Shown here piece after piece: positions 12,401 to 20,262 of a DNA stretch of 33,601 bases. This stretch comes from Gammaproteobacteria bacterium (GTDB lineage: Bacteria; Pseudomonadota; Gammaproteobacteria; Xanthomonadales; Wenzhouxiangellaceae), in assembly GCA_021772955.1 (NCBI GenBank), contig JAJFKZ010000013.1, forward strand, positions 1-33,601, given 5' to 3'. The notes beneath the pieces were generated by a model. It was given only the letters and a program-made list of their open reading frames with translations, was not told the DNA's origin and did no database searches. The position numbers and the translations under genes are program-made. Numbering within the stretch: position 1 is the first letter of the stretch; each line of letters starts with the position of its first letter.

Positions 12401-13723
12401 CAAGGCCGCGAGCGTGAACGCTACAAGCTGGCCTATGGTGCACTCATCCACTGCAATGAGGGCGATGCGATCAAGGCGGGCGACATTCTGGCCAACTGGG
12501 ATCCGCACACGCATCCGATTGTCTCGGAAGTGGCTGGCCGTATCCGCTTTGAAGATTTCATCGATACTGTGACCATGAACCAGGACGTGGATGAAATCAC
12601 CGGTCTGTCCAGTATTGTCATTACCGATCCGAAACAACGCGGTTCAGTTGGCAAGGATCTGCGCCCACTGGTACGTCTGACCGACGGTCGTGGCAAGGAT
12701 CTCAAGTTGCCAGGTACCGAGGTTCCGGCCCATTACATGTTACCGGCCGGTGCGATCGTGTCACTGGCGGATAAGGACAAGGTGGAAATCGGTGACGTGT
12801 TGGCACGTATTCCCCAGGAATCCAGTAAAACCCGTGATATCACCGGTGGTCTGCCCCGGGTTGCCGATCTGTTCGAGGCGCGCAAACCCAAGGAACCAGC
12901 CATTCTTGCCGAAATATCAGGCATCGTATCGCTGGGCAAGGAAACCAAGGGCAAGCAGCGCATAGTCATTACGCCAACCGAAGGCGACAACTTCGAACTG
13001 CTGGTGCCGAAATGGCGGCAGATGATCGTGTTCGAGGGTGAGCAGGTAGAGCGGGGCGAAGTGCTGGTCGATGGCGAACTCAACCCGCAGGATATCCTGC
13101 GTTTGCTGGGCATCGAAACCATGGCCGCCTACGTGGTCAAGGAAATCCAGGATGTGTACCGTTTGCAGGGTGTCGGCATCAATGACAAGCACATCGAGGT
13201 CATCATTCGCCAGATGATGCGCAAGGCCAGAGTGCTGGATCAGGGCGAAACCACGCTGCTGCATGGTGAACAACTGGAGTTGAGCAAGCTCGAGATGATT
13301 AACAAACGCGCGCTGAGCGATGGGCTGCAACCGGCAACCTACGAGCATTTGTTGCTGGGCATCACCAAGGCATCACTGGCCACCGAGTCGTTCATTTCAG
13401 CGGCCTCGTTCCAGGAAACAACGAGAGTGCTGACTGAGGCTGCGGTAACTGGCACGGTTGACGATCTGCGCGGCTTGAAAGAAAACGTCATCGTCGGTCG
13501 TCTGATTCCTGCCGGAACTGGTCTGGCTTATCATGCTGAACGCAAGAAGCATCGCTTTGGCGATGCCGAAGCAGAAATGGCGGACTACATGAACAAGTCC
13601 GATGCCAAAGAGTTGGCCGCTGAAGAGTTGGCTGCCGAGGAACTGGCTGCCGGTACACTCAAGGAAAACGAGCCGCAGGCGCAAGAGCAGCTCGATGATG
13701 TGGCGCCCGGTGCCACGGAGTAG
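9440..13723 (+). CDS. rpoC: DNA-directed RNA polymerase subunit beta'
   Basis: Beta' carries the catalytic magnesium site and the clamp. The start is GTG 9440, five bases after GGAGG (9430-9434); MKDLINFF matches the E. coli start. Zinc site 1 is Cys70, 72, 85 and 88. The active-site loop NADFDGD lies at residues 458-464. The second zinc cluster is in [12 protein letters not shown], with Cys888, 895 and 898. All have the same numbers as in E. coli. The 1427-residue protein is about 20 residues longer than the E. coli one, largely through an acidic C-terminal tail containing three copies of a 15-bp unit (LAAEE-like, 13610-13654). A strong terminator follows. Confidence 0.99.
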   Translation: MKDLINFFNRQREQQDFDAIKIGLSSPEQIRSWSYGEVKKPETINYRTFKPERDGLFCAAIFGPIKDYECLCGKYKRMKHRGVVCEKCGTEVTRTKVRRERMGHIDLASPVAHIWFLKSLPSRIGLLLDMTLREIERVLYFESYIVVDPGLTELEKGAILTEDQYLDAYGEHADEFEVKMGAEAIYELIKSIDLNSELTRLREEIDGTRSETKLKRLTKRLKLVESFLASGNRPEHMILTILPVLPPDLRPLVPLDGGRFATSDLNDLYRRVINRNNRLRRLLDLSAPDIIVRNEKRMLQESVDALLDNGRRGRAITGSNKRPLKSLADMIKGKQGRFRQNLLGKRVDFSGRSVIVVGPTLKLHQCGLPKKMALELFKPFIFSKLQLRGITSTIKASKKLVEQETAEVWDILEQVIREHPVMLNRAPTLHRLGIQAFEPVLIEGKAIQLHPLVCTAFNADFDGDQMAVHVPLSIEAQLEARALMMSSNNILSPANGEPIIVPTQDVVLGLYYMTRELAGAKGEGMLFSDVDEIHRAYENQAVTLHAAIRVRIKQYERDEQGEWQARQQLMQTTAGRALLSNIMPKGLPFELINQTLKKKQISRLINSCYRSLGLKATAVFADQLMYTGFHYATKAGVSIGLNDLHIPSEKEHILKVAEKEVLDIQNQYSSGLVTSGERYNKVVDIWSRTNEQVAQAMMKRIGKEKRIDNEGNEVEQDSMNSVYIMADSGARGSAAQIRQLAGMRGLMAKPDGSIIETPITANFREGLNVLQYFISTHGARKGLADTALKTANSGYLTRRLVDVAQDMVITTEDCGTEQGITLTSIIEGGDVVVPLGHRILGRVAAVDITARDSDEVICAAKTLIDEAMVEVLETAGIDKVLVRSAITCEAGFGVCASCYGRDLGRGDMVNMGEAVGVVAAQSIGEPGTQLTMRTFHIGGAASRAAAVDNIRSKSDGHLRLHNVKTVVNSDKKLVAVSRSGELSVIDEQGRERERYKLAYGALIHCNEGDAIKAGDILANWDPHTHPIVSEVAGRIRFEDFIDTVTMNQDVDEITGLSSIVITDPKQRGSVGKDLRPLVRLTDGRGKDLKLPGTEVPAHYMLPAGAIVSLADKDKVEIGDVLARIPQESSKTRDITGGLPRVADLFEARKPKEPAILAEISGIVSLGKETKGKQRIVITPTEGDNFELLVPKWRQMIVFEGEQVERGEVLVDGELNPQDILRLLGIETMAAYVVKEIQDVYRLQGVGINDKHIEVIIRQMMRKARVLDQGETTLLHGEQLELSKLEMINKRALSDGLQPATYEHLLLGITKASLATESFISAASFQETTRVLTEAAVTGTVDDLRGLKENVIVGRLIPAGTGLAYHAERKKHRFGDAEAEMADYMNKSDAKELAAEELAAEELAAGTLKENEPQAQEQLDDVAPGATE
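13610..13654 (+). repeat. Three 15-bp tandem units in the rpoC tail
   Basis: Three in-frame copies of a GAGTTGGC(C/T)GC(T/C)GA(A/G)-like unit (13610-13624, 13625-13639, 13640-13654) encode [10 protein letters not shown] and ELAAG. The unit length is a multiple of three, so copy changes would lengthen or shorten the beta' tail without a frameshift. Confidence 0.8.
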
Positions 13724-13771
13724 CTCGCAGGCGTAAGCCGGTCCGAGCAATCGGGCTGTCTCACTACGAAC

Positions 13772-13802
13772 AGCATGGCCCCTTGGGCCATGCTTTTTTT
13801 TT
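13772..13802 (+). terminator. Rho-independent terminator after rpoC
   Basis: A perfect 10-bp stem AGCATGGCCC / GGGCCATGCT with loop CTT (13772-13794) runs directly into nine T residues (13794-13802). It sits 48 bases after the rpoC stop and closes the tuf-rpoC cluster. Confidence 0.95.
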
Positions 13803-14111
13803 GCTCGCAGCCGGTGGGCTTGACCGGTCGTAGCAAGGGGAAGTCAGCTTGAGACAGGCTGCCAGGGCATCAGTCATGCTGGCGATGACTGGCGTATAAA
13901 CTTGTGGGCATAGAAACTGTGACGATAACCTTTGCTGCTGCTTGCAGTTAGCGGCAATCGATAGAGCGGGAAGGGCGCTACTGATGTCGGCTCGGCTGGA
14001 CACCAATCGTTGGCCTCCAATCGTTATCTTGAGCTTGCCTATACTGCTTGGGCTTGAAATACGTAAAGTTTCATAGTACATTAACAGTACTGACAACAAT
14101 CGATACCCAAG
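13803..14111 (+). promoter_or_regulatory. Intergenic region with candidate BlaI-family promoter/operator
   Basis: No gene is evident between the rpoC terminator and the repressor gene. Near the 3' end, the inverted repeat AGTAC-7-GTACT (14075-14091) lies 20 bases before the repressor ATG. A weak promoter TTGGGC (14048-14053), 18-base spacer, CATAGT (14072-14077) overlaps it. BlaI/MecI/CopY-family repressors bind palindromes with TACA/TGTA cores and usually control their own operon. The half-sites GTACA and the GTACT arm fit loosely, so assignment as the operator is inference. Confidence 0.4.
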
Positions 14112-14513
14112 ATGACAAAAGCAAACAAACAGACAGGTGTCCAGTTGCGACCGACGCCAACCGAGCTGGCCATCCTCAGAGTGCTTTGGGAACAACAGCC
14201 GGCAACCGTTCGGGTGGTTCATGAGTGTTTGAATCCAAATGGCGGCAACAGCTACACCACCACACTGAAAATGCTGCAAATCATGACCGACAAGGGGCTG
14301 GTGGTCCGCGATACGGCGCAGCGAGCGCATATCTATCGAGCCAATTGTACACAGCAAAACGAGCGTCGTGCCTTCGTCGCTGAACTCGCCAATCGATTGT
14401 TTGATGGTTCTGCATCACAACTGGCACTGCAGGCGCTGGGGCAATCCGGTAACATCGATGCGAGTGAGTTGGCTGAAATCAAGGAACTGATCCGTCGGCT
14501 TGAGCCCGACTGA
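14112..14513 (+). CDS. BlaI/MecI/CopY-family transcriptional repressor
   Basis: This is a 133-residue winged-helix repressor. The N-terminal DNA-binding domain (about residues 12-80) shows family features: PTPTELAILRVLWEQQPATVRVV, then NSYTTTLKMLQIMTDKGLVVRD and the wing HIYRA. The C-terminal part (about 85-133) is the helical dimerisation segment, which in BlaI/MecI contains the proteolytic cleavage site. The start ATG 14112 has no clear ribosome binding site. The M56 peptidase gene begins 5 bases after its stop, the usual repressor/sensor-protease pairing. It probably represses its own operon until the protease relieves repression; the inducer is unknown, and no beta-lactamase or PBP2a gene is nearby. 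Confidence 0.9.
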   Translation: MTKANKQTGVQLRPTPTELAILRVLWEQQPATVRVVHECLNPNGGNSYTTTLKMLQIMTDKGLVVRDTAQRAHIYRANCTQQNERRAFVAELANRLFDGSASQLALQALGQSGNIDASELAEIKELIRRLEPD

Positions 14514-14518
14514 ATCCG

Positions 14519-16357
14519 ATGGACAACCCGGTGCTGACAGAAACGCTGGTCTGGACACTGATCCATTTTCTTTGGCAGGGTGTTCTGATCGGCTTGTTGT
14601 TGGCATTGGCGTTGATGTTTTCGCCACGCGCTGACGATGCAAAACGCGCCAACTACCGCTATGCGGCGGCACTGGTGGCGCTGCTGCTGCTGTTGCTGGC
14701 ACCGGCACTGACTTTTGCATATCAATGGTTTGGTTATACCGCTGCGGTTCAGCAGGTAGTCAATACGCCACTCATGACCCTGATGGAGAACATCGATCCA
14801 GGCGCTGGCGGGATGCAGATCACACCACTGGCGATGCAATTCATGCTGGCGTTCTGGGCTGCGGGGGTTAGCTGGTTCGCACTGAAAATGCTCACCGCGT
14901 GGCTGGCGTTGCTGTATCTGCAACGCACCGAAGTGCATGCGACACCGGGCTGGGTGACGCAACAGTTGCATGGACTGACCGAGCAGATGGCGATTCGCCG
15001 CCCGGTGCGCATCATTGTCTCGGGCATCATCGCCACTCCCATGACCGCCGGCTGGTTACGCCCGATCATCATTATTCCGGTCACCTTGTTGACTGGACTG
15101 CAATACGATCAATTGCGATTGTTGCTGGCGCATGAGTTAGCCCATATCCGTCGTCACGACTATCTCGTTAACGTGTTCCAGAACCTGATCAAGATTCTGT
15201 TGTTTTATCATCCGGTGGTGCATTGGGTATGCCGGATTCTCGATGAGGAGCGGGAACTCTGCTGTGATCACATGGCGATCACCTGCTCGGCCAGCAAATT
15301 GCAATACGCCAAGGCCCTGATCAGTTTGCAGGATCATCCGCAATGGCTGCCGGTTCTGGCGGTCGCTGCAACCGGCAAACGCTCGCTGTTAAGACGTATT
15401 CAAAGAATTCTGGGAGAACCAGCCGAACTGTCACAAGCTGGGCTGCGGCAACGTCCACTGGTCTGTGTGCTAAGCCTGATTATGGGGGTGACCATGTTGT
15501 CTACCGGCATAACCGGAATTGACTCCAGCACAGCGGCCATCCGCGTAACGCCAGACAGCGCTTTTCTCTCAGCTGCTGCCATGAGCTCGGAACCGGCGCC
15601 TGCAAGTCGCGAGATGTTGCTGGATGAGCTCTATCTGCATGCCCGGAACTTCATGCAGAATGCCGAGTTTGCTGAGTCAAGCTCAAGCGCGGGTGTATTC
15701 CATATCAGGCCACCATCCAGTGAGCAACCCGAACCTCAGTCAGCGACCGCACTGTCGTTGCATGAACAGCAAAATAATCTGGCGCAGGCCACTGATCATG
15801 CTCTACCGCAGGTCCGCGCAATGGCGTCTGCGCTGGAACAACGACAAAACCTGCAGCAACTCTCGCACAGCATGACGGGTCTGATCAAGCACACCATTTC
15901 GTCGATCGCTAACCAACCGGAAATTGATAACAGTCTGGTCAAACTGGAGCCAGGTCTGATCCACAACGGCATTAGCCCCGATTTTGATTTGGCGGCTGAC
16001 GACGTACCCGAGCCGGTGCACAAACCGATACCAAAAATTCCGTCCCGTTCGATTGCGCAGGATTCCACTACCATCGTCAATCTGATCTACAGCATTGGCC
16101 CTACCGGTAAACCGGTTGATATTCTGGTCGCCGACGATCTGGATGGCTATCAGGAGGCCTTCGCCAATGCCGCCGTGGCGGCCTTGCGTCAGTGGCAATA
16201 TCCGCCGGTATCCGTCAAGGTGCAAAAATTGCGCATTCGTCAGCAATTCATCTTCATCCAGCCCGAAAGCACTGCCGGCTACTGCATGACTGGAAGCCGC
16301 ATCTGTGCTCGTAACAGTTATCGGGTCGAGCAGTTGTACATCAATCCGAATAGCTGA
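14519..16357 (+). CDS. M56 (BlaR1-like) membrane metallopeptidase with TonB-like C-terminus
   Basis: The product has 612 residues. Hydrophobic segments lie at about residues 10-33, 45-68, 105-130 and 318-340. Between the third and fourth is the M56 zinc peptidase domain, with HELAH at residues 205-209 and a downstream DEERELCCD segment (about 244-252) likely to give the third ligand. In BlaR1 this domain faces the cytoplasm and inactivates BlaI. After the last membrane segment, about 270 residues should be periplasmic. Residues about 515-590 resemble the TonB C-terminal fold (IVNLIYSIGPTGKPVDILVADD, then FANAAVAALRQWQYPP). The penicillin-binding SxxK sensor domain of BlaR1 is absent. Two cysteines lie near the end. 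The signal sensed is therefore not obviously a beta-lactam. Confidence 0.9.
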   Translation: MDNPVLTETLVWTLIHFLWQGVLIGLLLALALMFSPRADDAKRANYRYAAALVALLLLLLAPALTFAYQWFGYTAAVQQVVNTPLMTLMENIDPGAGGMQITPLAMQFMLAFWAAGVSWFALKMLTAWLALLYLQRTEVHATPGWVTQQLHGLTEQMAIRRPVRIIVSGIIATPMTAGWLRPIIIIPVTLLTGLQYDQLRLLLAHELAHIRRHDYLVNVFQNLIKILLFYHPVVHWVCRILDEERELCCDHMAITCSASKLQYAKALISLQDHPQWLPVLAVAATGKRSLLRRIQRILGEPAELSQAGLRQRPLVCVLSLIMGVTMLSTGITGIDSSTAAIRVTPDSAFLSAAAMSSEPAPASREMLLDELYLHARNFMQNAEFAESSSSAGVFHIRPPSSEQPEPQSATALSLHEQQNNLAQATDHALPQVRAMASALEQRQNLQQLSHSMTGLIKHTISSIANQPEIDNSLVKLEPGLIHNGISPDFDLAADDVPEPVHKPIPKIPSRSIAQDSTTIVNLIYSIGPTGKPVDILVADDLDGYQEAFANAAVAALRQWQYPPVSVKVQKLRIRQQFIFIQPESTAGYCMTGSRICARNSYRVEQLYINPNS

Positions 16358-16667
16358 CCTGTTCATACACGACATTCTGCTCGGAAAAGTCCCTGCTTGC
16401 GTGCTGAGGGTGCTCCAGGTCGTTTTGCTTGATTCATGCGCCAACGGGCAAGGAACTACTCGTCACAGCAGCACAGCAGCATCCCGCAAGCTCTGTCCCG
16501 AGCGCTGTCGGGGTATGCAGGCGAACCATGCGTCGACTTTCCGAGGATTACCTTGTCTGCTTGACCGCAGCGCTCAGTGACTCCAGAACGCACTGACTTC
16601 AGCGTTATCACAAATCCATTCAATCCTGCTATGCTATGGGGCTTTTAATAGCTTACGCAGAAAACCA
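16358..16667 (+). other. Intergenic region before ppnN, no gene seen
   Basis: These 310 bases contain no convincing ORF or terminator. Near the end is a possible -10 TATGCT (16630-16635), with only a poor -35 candidate TTATCA (16605-16610, 19-base spacing). The ppnN promoter is probably here but is not resolved. Confidence 0.4.
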
Positions 16668-18032
16668 TTGAACTCCATCAGCACGCAAATCTATCCCGCC
16701 GGTATTCTCAACACTTTGTCCCAGCAAGAGGTCGCACGTCTTGCCGACGCGAGTCAGGGCAAGCTCAACGAGCGCCTGCGTCGATGCGTACTGGCCGTGC
16801 TCAACAGTGGCAACCCGACTGACGATGCTGATCAGGTGCTGGAGCAATTCCAGCACTTTCAGGTACAGGTGATTCCGGTCAATCGTGGTATCCGTCTGGA
16901 TATCCACAATGCGCCGGCCTCGGCCTTTGTCGATGGCAAGATCATTCGCGGTATTCGTGAGTTGATGTCGGCAGTGATTCGCGATCTGATTTATTTTCAC
17001 ACCGAGATAGAAGGCAATCCGAACAATGACCTGCAGGACAGCAGCGGCATTACCAACGCGGTATTTGAAATTCTGCGTAATGCCAATGCATTTCGCCCAG
17101 AGGCTGACCCGGATGTCGTGGTTTGCTGGGGCGGTCACTCGATTTCCGGTAGCGAATACGACTACAGCAAGGAAGTAGGCTATCAGTTAGGGCTACGGTG
17201 CATGAACATCTGCACCGGTTGTGGCGCTGGTGCCATGAAAGGGCCGATGAAGGGGGCGACCATCGCACATGCCAAGCAACGCACTTTACCAGGTCGTTAT
17301 CTGGGCCTGTCCGAGCCAGGGATCATTGCTGTGGAGTCTCCCAATCCGATCGTCAATGAACTGGTGATCCTGCCGGACATCGAGAAACGGCTTGAAGCAT
17401 TCGTGCGCACCGGCCACGCTGTGCTGGTGTTTCCGGGCGGTGCCGGTACCGCAGAGGAAATCCTGTTCTTGCTGGGGGTGTTGTTGCATCCCGACAATCA
17501 GGGAAATCCAATGCCGGTGGTGTTCACTGGTCCGGAATCCGCCCGTGATTATTTTGCCCACATTGATCGCTTCCTGAGTTTTGCGATTGGCCCGGAAGTG
17601 CGTGAGAAATACCGCATTGTCATAGACGATCCGGTGACCGTGGCACGATTGATGGTCGAGGGCATGGAACAGGTCAAGGACTATCGAACGAAACGCAATG
17701 ATGCCTATTATTTCAACTGGTTGCTGACCATACCGGAATCGCTGCAACAGCGCTTCAAACCCACGCATGCAAACATGAACAGCCTGGATTTGCGGCTTGA
17801 CCGGCCCAAGCATGAACTGATCAGAGACTTGCGAAGGGCGTTCTCGGGTATCGTCTCGGGCAATATCAAACCCGATGGCGTTGCCGCAATCAGAGCCGAG
17901 GGGCCGTTTCAGATACGCGGCGACCAGCAATTGATGAGTGCGGTGGATGAATTGCTGACGGCATTCAACCAGCAGCAGCGAATGAAACTGCCGGGTAGCG
18001 TGTATGAGCCGTGCTATCGAATTGTGTCTTGA
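16668..18032 (+). CDS. ppnN: Pyrimidine/purine nucleotide 5'-monophosphate nucleosidase (LOG family)
   Basis: PpnN (YgdH) splits nucleoside monophosphates into base and ribose 5-phosphate, and in E. coli is activated by (p)ppGpp. The 454-residue product matches E. coli PpnN over its whole length. The N-terminal domain has FVDGKIIRGIRELMSAVIRD. The Rossmann core has VVCWGGHSISGSEYDY and NICTGCGAGAMKGPMKGA. The LOG motif PGGAGTAEE lies at residues 256-264. The C-terminal domain ends RMKLPGSVYEPCYRI, almost identical to E. coli. The start is TTG 16668, chosen because no in-frame ATG fits and it gives the family length; no clear ribosome binding site precedes it. A mobile element begins 3 bases after the stop codon. 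Confidence 0.96.
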   Translation: MNSISTQIYPAGILNTLSQQEVARLADASQGKLNERLRRCVLAVLNSGNPTDDADQVLEQFQHFQVQVIPVNRGIRLDIHNAPASAFVDGKIIRGIRELMSAVIRDLIYFHTEIEGNPNNDLQDSSGITNAVFEILRNANAFRPEADPDVVVCWGGHSISGSEYDYSKEVGYQLGLRCMNICTGCGAGAMKGPMKGATIAHAKQRTLPGRYLGLSEPGIIAVESPNPIVNELVILPDIEKRLEAFVRTGHAVLVFPGGAGTAEEILFLLGVLLHPDNQGNPMPVVFTGPESARDYFAHIDRFLSFAIGPEVREKYRIVIDDPVTVARLMVEGMEQVKDYRTKRNDAYYFNWLLTIPESLQQRFKPTHANMNSLDLRLDRPKHELIRDLRRAFSGIVSGNIKPDGVAAIRAEGPFQIRGDQQLMSAVDELLTAFNQQQRMKLPGSVYEPCYRIVS

Positions 18033-18035
18033 GTC

Positions 18036-18200
18036 TAGCCCGTATATTTCATGAAGGCGGACAGTTGCTGGTCACATTATACGGATAAACAAGGCGATAA
18101 CAGTGAAATTAGGCTTAGTGGAGTGGCTACGGTTTGCCCTGTTCGAGTTCAGGCCAAATCTGGCGTTGCACCTCGAACCCTTCATGCAATAGGCGGACTA
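18036..18200 (+). mobile_element. MITE-like element, type 2 (165 bp)
   Basis: The element runs from TAGCCCGTATATTTCATGAA to a right end whose reverse complement is TAGTCCGCCTATTGCATGAA. These are terminal inverted repeats of about 22 bp bounded by TA. The ends resemble those of the type 1 elements in this window, but the interior is unrelated. The interior holds the inverted repeat GTTCGAG/CTCGAAC (18141-18147 with 18172-18178) around GCCAAATCTGGC (18153-18164). There is no transposase ORF. It starts 3 bases after the ppnN stop and shares its right-hand TA with the abutting type 1 element. Confidence 0.7.
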
Positions 18201-18444
18201 GCCCGTATATTGCACGAGGACGGACGTTCAGGTAAGAAAAGCGTATGCACACCAACAAGTTATAACGAAATTGATCGAAATTGCAAAAGTACAGTTTGTC
18301 CTATTCGGTTTTAGGAAAAATCTGTCGTCGTATTTTGGCACATCCTCCTTGAACCTTAGCCAGCTATGGCTCTGCGGACGATGCACCAAACTACTTTGGC
18401 AGATTTCCCCTAAAACCCGAATCCCTCATGCAATATGCGGGCTA
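18199..18444 (-). mobile_element. MITE-like element, type 1, full-length copy (246 bp)
   Basis: Read on the minus strand it starts TAGCCCGCATATTGCATGAG. It ends with the near-perfect inverse of that (TAGCCCGTATATTGCACGAG read from the other side), giving TIRs of about 21 bp bounded by TA. Inside, ATTCGG...AAATCTGCC and GGCAGATTT-like arms flank a core that is itself an imperfect palindrome with AGCCA/TGGCT at its centre. The rest is a unique segment of about 85 bp. It is nearly identical to the copies at 32480 and 33458. It has no ORF of its own and must be moved in trans, if it is mobile. It lies between the convergent genes ppnN and the minus-strand gene at 18534. Confidence 0.8.
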
Positions 18445-18495
18445 GCAGCCTGTGGGACTGAACGCTGATCTACTGCGGAAAAACAGCCTATAGTC

Positions 18496-18520
18496 GACTT
18501 ACAAGTCGTGGCCCGACTTG
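18496..18520. other. Overlapping inverted repeats 3' of the secreted-protein gene
   Basis: GACTT-AC-AAGTC (18496-18507) overlaps CAAGTCG-5-CGACTTG (18502-18520, perfect 7-bp arms). The three arms could form alternative hairpins. They sit just beyond the 3' end of the minus-strand gene. No adjacent T run is present on either strand, so they are a weak terminator candidate at best. Confidence 0.35.
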
Positions 18521-18533
18521 CCATGTCGAGCAG

Positions 18534-19331
18534 TCAGTATTTTCCACCCAGCGTTGCTCGGCGCAAGTTCTCTCGTCCAATCAAATCAATAAAGTGGTTT
18601 GAGTGAATGCCCAGTGTGTATTTGACCCCGCGCGCATCGACAATGCCACTCACCTGCTCAGCGAGCTGCTGCTTCCGTCCCGGGGTCAGCTCAGGTTCGC
18701 CGGCAAAGGCAGCCGGATCACTGAATTGATACTGTTGCACCCATTGCTTTTGCTCATCGGTGAGCTTCACCATGCCGTCCAGTGGGTAGCGCAGGGCATA
18801 ATCATGTTCATCGGTCACCAGCACTGCCAGTTTGCAGCCGACCGGGTGGCCGACAAATTCTTTCAGGTCAGCACTGTTGTCTTCGATGGCGGCCATAAAG
18901 ACCAGAAACCGTGCGCCTTCATCGCCTAGAAAAGTTTGTGGGAAATAACAGGCATTGTCACGCAGACCGCTTTCGCGTACGCGTACATAGCCCGTGCGAA
19001 CACCCATTTTATAGGGAATCAATATACGCAGATCGGCATAGCCACTAATCGGAAAACCACGACGATACTTGTACTGGGTTTGCTCCACCTGCACCAATGC
19101 CACCAAATCCACGGCCGCTGCCAGCTCACTGATCAGCCAGCTGGCCCGGGCGTCTGCCAGGGTATCTGCCTGAGCATCTGCCTGAGTGCCTTTCTGGGCT
19201 TCTGCAACCGCAGTGTCGGATGGCGGGCTGTCCGTCTGACTGCTGGCAACAGCAGTCATGGCCAGCAACAATAGCAGCGAGATAAGCTGCAGACGACGGG
19301 TCATGGTGAAACTGGAGCGGCTGGCTGGCAT
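18534..19331 (-). CDS. Secreted protein of unknown function
   Basis: I do not recognise this family with confidence. The likely start is the internal ATG at 19304 (MTRRLQLISLLLLLAMTAVASSQ, 256 residues), because it begins directly with a signal peptide; the outer ATG 19331 adds nine residues. No ribosome binding site decides between them. After the signal come a low-complexity Ala/Asp/Gln stretch (about residues 32-60) and a folded domain of about 190 residues. That domain has DLVALVQVEQ, then NACYFPQTFLGDEGARFLVFMA and VGCKLAVLV. This pattern, with two cysteines and a GARFLVF strand, loosely recalls NTR/TIMP-like OB-fold domains, but that is a guess. It lies 97 bases behind psd and may be co-transcribed with it. 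Confidence 0.7.
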   Translation of the reverse strand: MPASRSSFTMTRRLQLISLLLLLAMTAVASSQTDSPPSDTAVAEAQKGTQADAQADTLADARASWLISELAAAVDLVALVQVEQTQYKYRRGFPISGYADLRILIPYKMGVRTGYVRVRESGLRDNACYFPQTFLGDEGARFLVFMAAIEDNSADLKEFVGHPVGCKLAVLVTDEHDYALRYPLDGMVKLTDEQKQWVQQYQFSDPAAFAGEPELTPGRKQQLAEQVSGIVDARGVKYTLGIHSNHFIDLIGRENLRRATLGGKY

Positions 19332-19405
19332 GATAATAATTTAACTTCTTGAGGAATAGTTGATTGGCGACAAGTCGTTGTTGTGTCGTGCACACACCTT
19401 GACCC

Positions 19406-19417
19406 TGCCAGCTGGCA
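19406..19417. other. 12-bp perfect palindrome after psd
   Basis: TGCCAGCTGGCA reads the same on both strands and starts 12 bases beyond the psd stop codon. It has no loop and no T run, so it is not a typical terminator. It could be a protein-binding site or coincidence. Confidence 0.3.
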
Positions 19418-19428
19418 ATAGTTCTTTA

Positions 19429-20262
19429 TCATAGTGCCTGAAAAAGGCTGACTGGCTCACCCATCCGGGCTGCACAGGAGGTGGCTACAGGCGAAATCAG
19501 GATGACCGTTGAGCCCATCAGAAACCGACCTGCTTCATCACCCTGAGCCAATCGCAGTGGTTGGTTGTTGGCAAAATGCTGCTGCCGGGCACGACTGCGA
19601 TGCAGGTAGCGGCCGTGCCAGACGGTGGCAATGCTGCCCACCATCATGGCGCCAACCAGCACCATGACAAATGGGCGTTGCTGAACATCGTTGAACCAGC
19701 ATACCAGGCGCTCATTGCGACAAAATAGCAGCGGAAGCGTGGCGGCGCTGACAGGCGAAACAGAAAACAATCGACCGGGTATGTGCGTGCAATAGGCCAG
19801 GTCAGCGGCTGTTGGCATGTGCACGCGATGGTAATTGTGCGGAGCCAGATACAGTGTCTGGTAGGTATAGCCGATCAGGCGGTCGAGCTTGCCTGGTCCA
19901 CAGGCCAGCAGCTGATGCAGCGGATACGAGATGCCTTTGGCCTGCATCAGTTGCATGGCCGAATCAATAACCCCGCTGGCGCCTATGCGGCCATCACAAG
20001 GGCTGAGCAGACGATCATCACGTCGCTGCAAGCTGCGTGCACCAGCGCGCAGCGGTCTACAGAAAAAATCGTTGAAGCTTTGGAAATCGTTTGCCGATTG
20101 CGCTTCGATTTCCTGCCAATTGACTGCATAGACACGACTGAACAGTCGAATCATGGCGTTTTTAAGCCATACGATTCGACATTCCGCAAGTTGGCCCATG
20201 ATGCGCGTCAGCAGCACGGTGGGCAGTATCTGCTGCAGTCTGACGAACAGGCGCGTGATCAT
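19429..20262 (-). CDS. psd: Phosphatidylserine decarboxylase proenzyme
   Basis: Psd makes phosphatidylethanolamine at the inner membrane. It is a pyruvoyl enzyme formed by self-cleavage of a proenzyme. The 277-residue product has the E. coli-type layout. Its N-terminus matches the family (RLFVRLQQILPTVLLTRIMG), and Asp90 is in SPCDG, the same number as the E. coli triad Asp. The histidines of HNYHRVHMP are at 142, 145 and 148. The cleavage site MGST is at 249-252, with Gly250-Ser251 where E. coli has LGST. Everything needed for self-processing is present. It is divergent from prmB. No Shine-Dalgarno sequence precedes the ATG, where the leader is C-rich. Confidence 0.96.
   Translation of the reverse strand: MITRLFVRLQQILPTVLLTRIMGQLAECRIVWLKNAMIRLFSRVYAVNWQEIEAQSANDFQSFNDFFCRPLRAGARSLQRRDDRLLSPCDGRIGASGVIDSAMQLMQAKGISYPLHQLLACGPGKLDRLIGYTYQTLYLAPHNYHRVHMPTAADLAYCTHIPGRLFSVSPVSAATLPLLFCRNERLVCWFNDVQQRPFVMVLVGAMMVGSIATVWHGRYLHRSRARQQHFANNQPLRLAQGDEAGRFLMGSTVILISPVATSCAARMGEPVSLFQAL

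Noticed and set aside
13764-14357. 197-codon minus-strand frame over the rpoC terminator
   Set aside because: It spans a strong terminator and overlaps the repressor gene in antisense; composition is not protein-like.
18051-18314. 87-codon plus-strand frame across both mobile elements
   Set aside because: It crosses the junction of two elements and is not kept in the other copies; no ribosome binding site.
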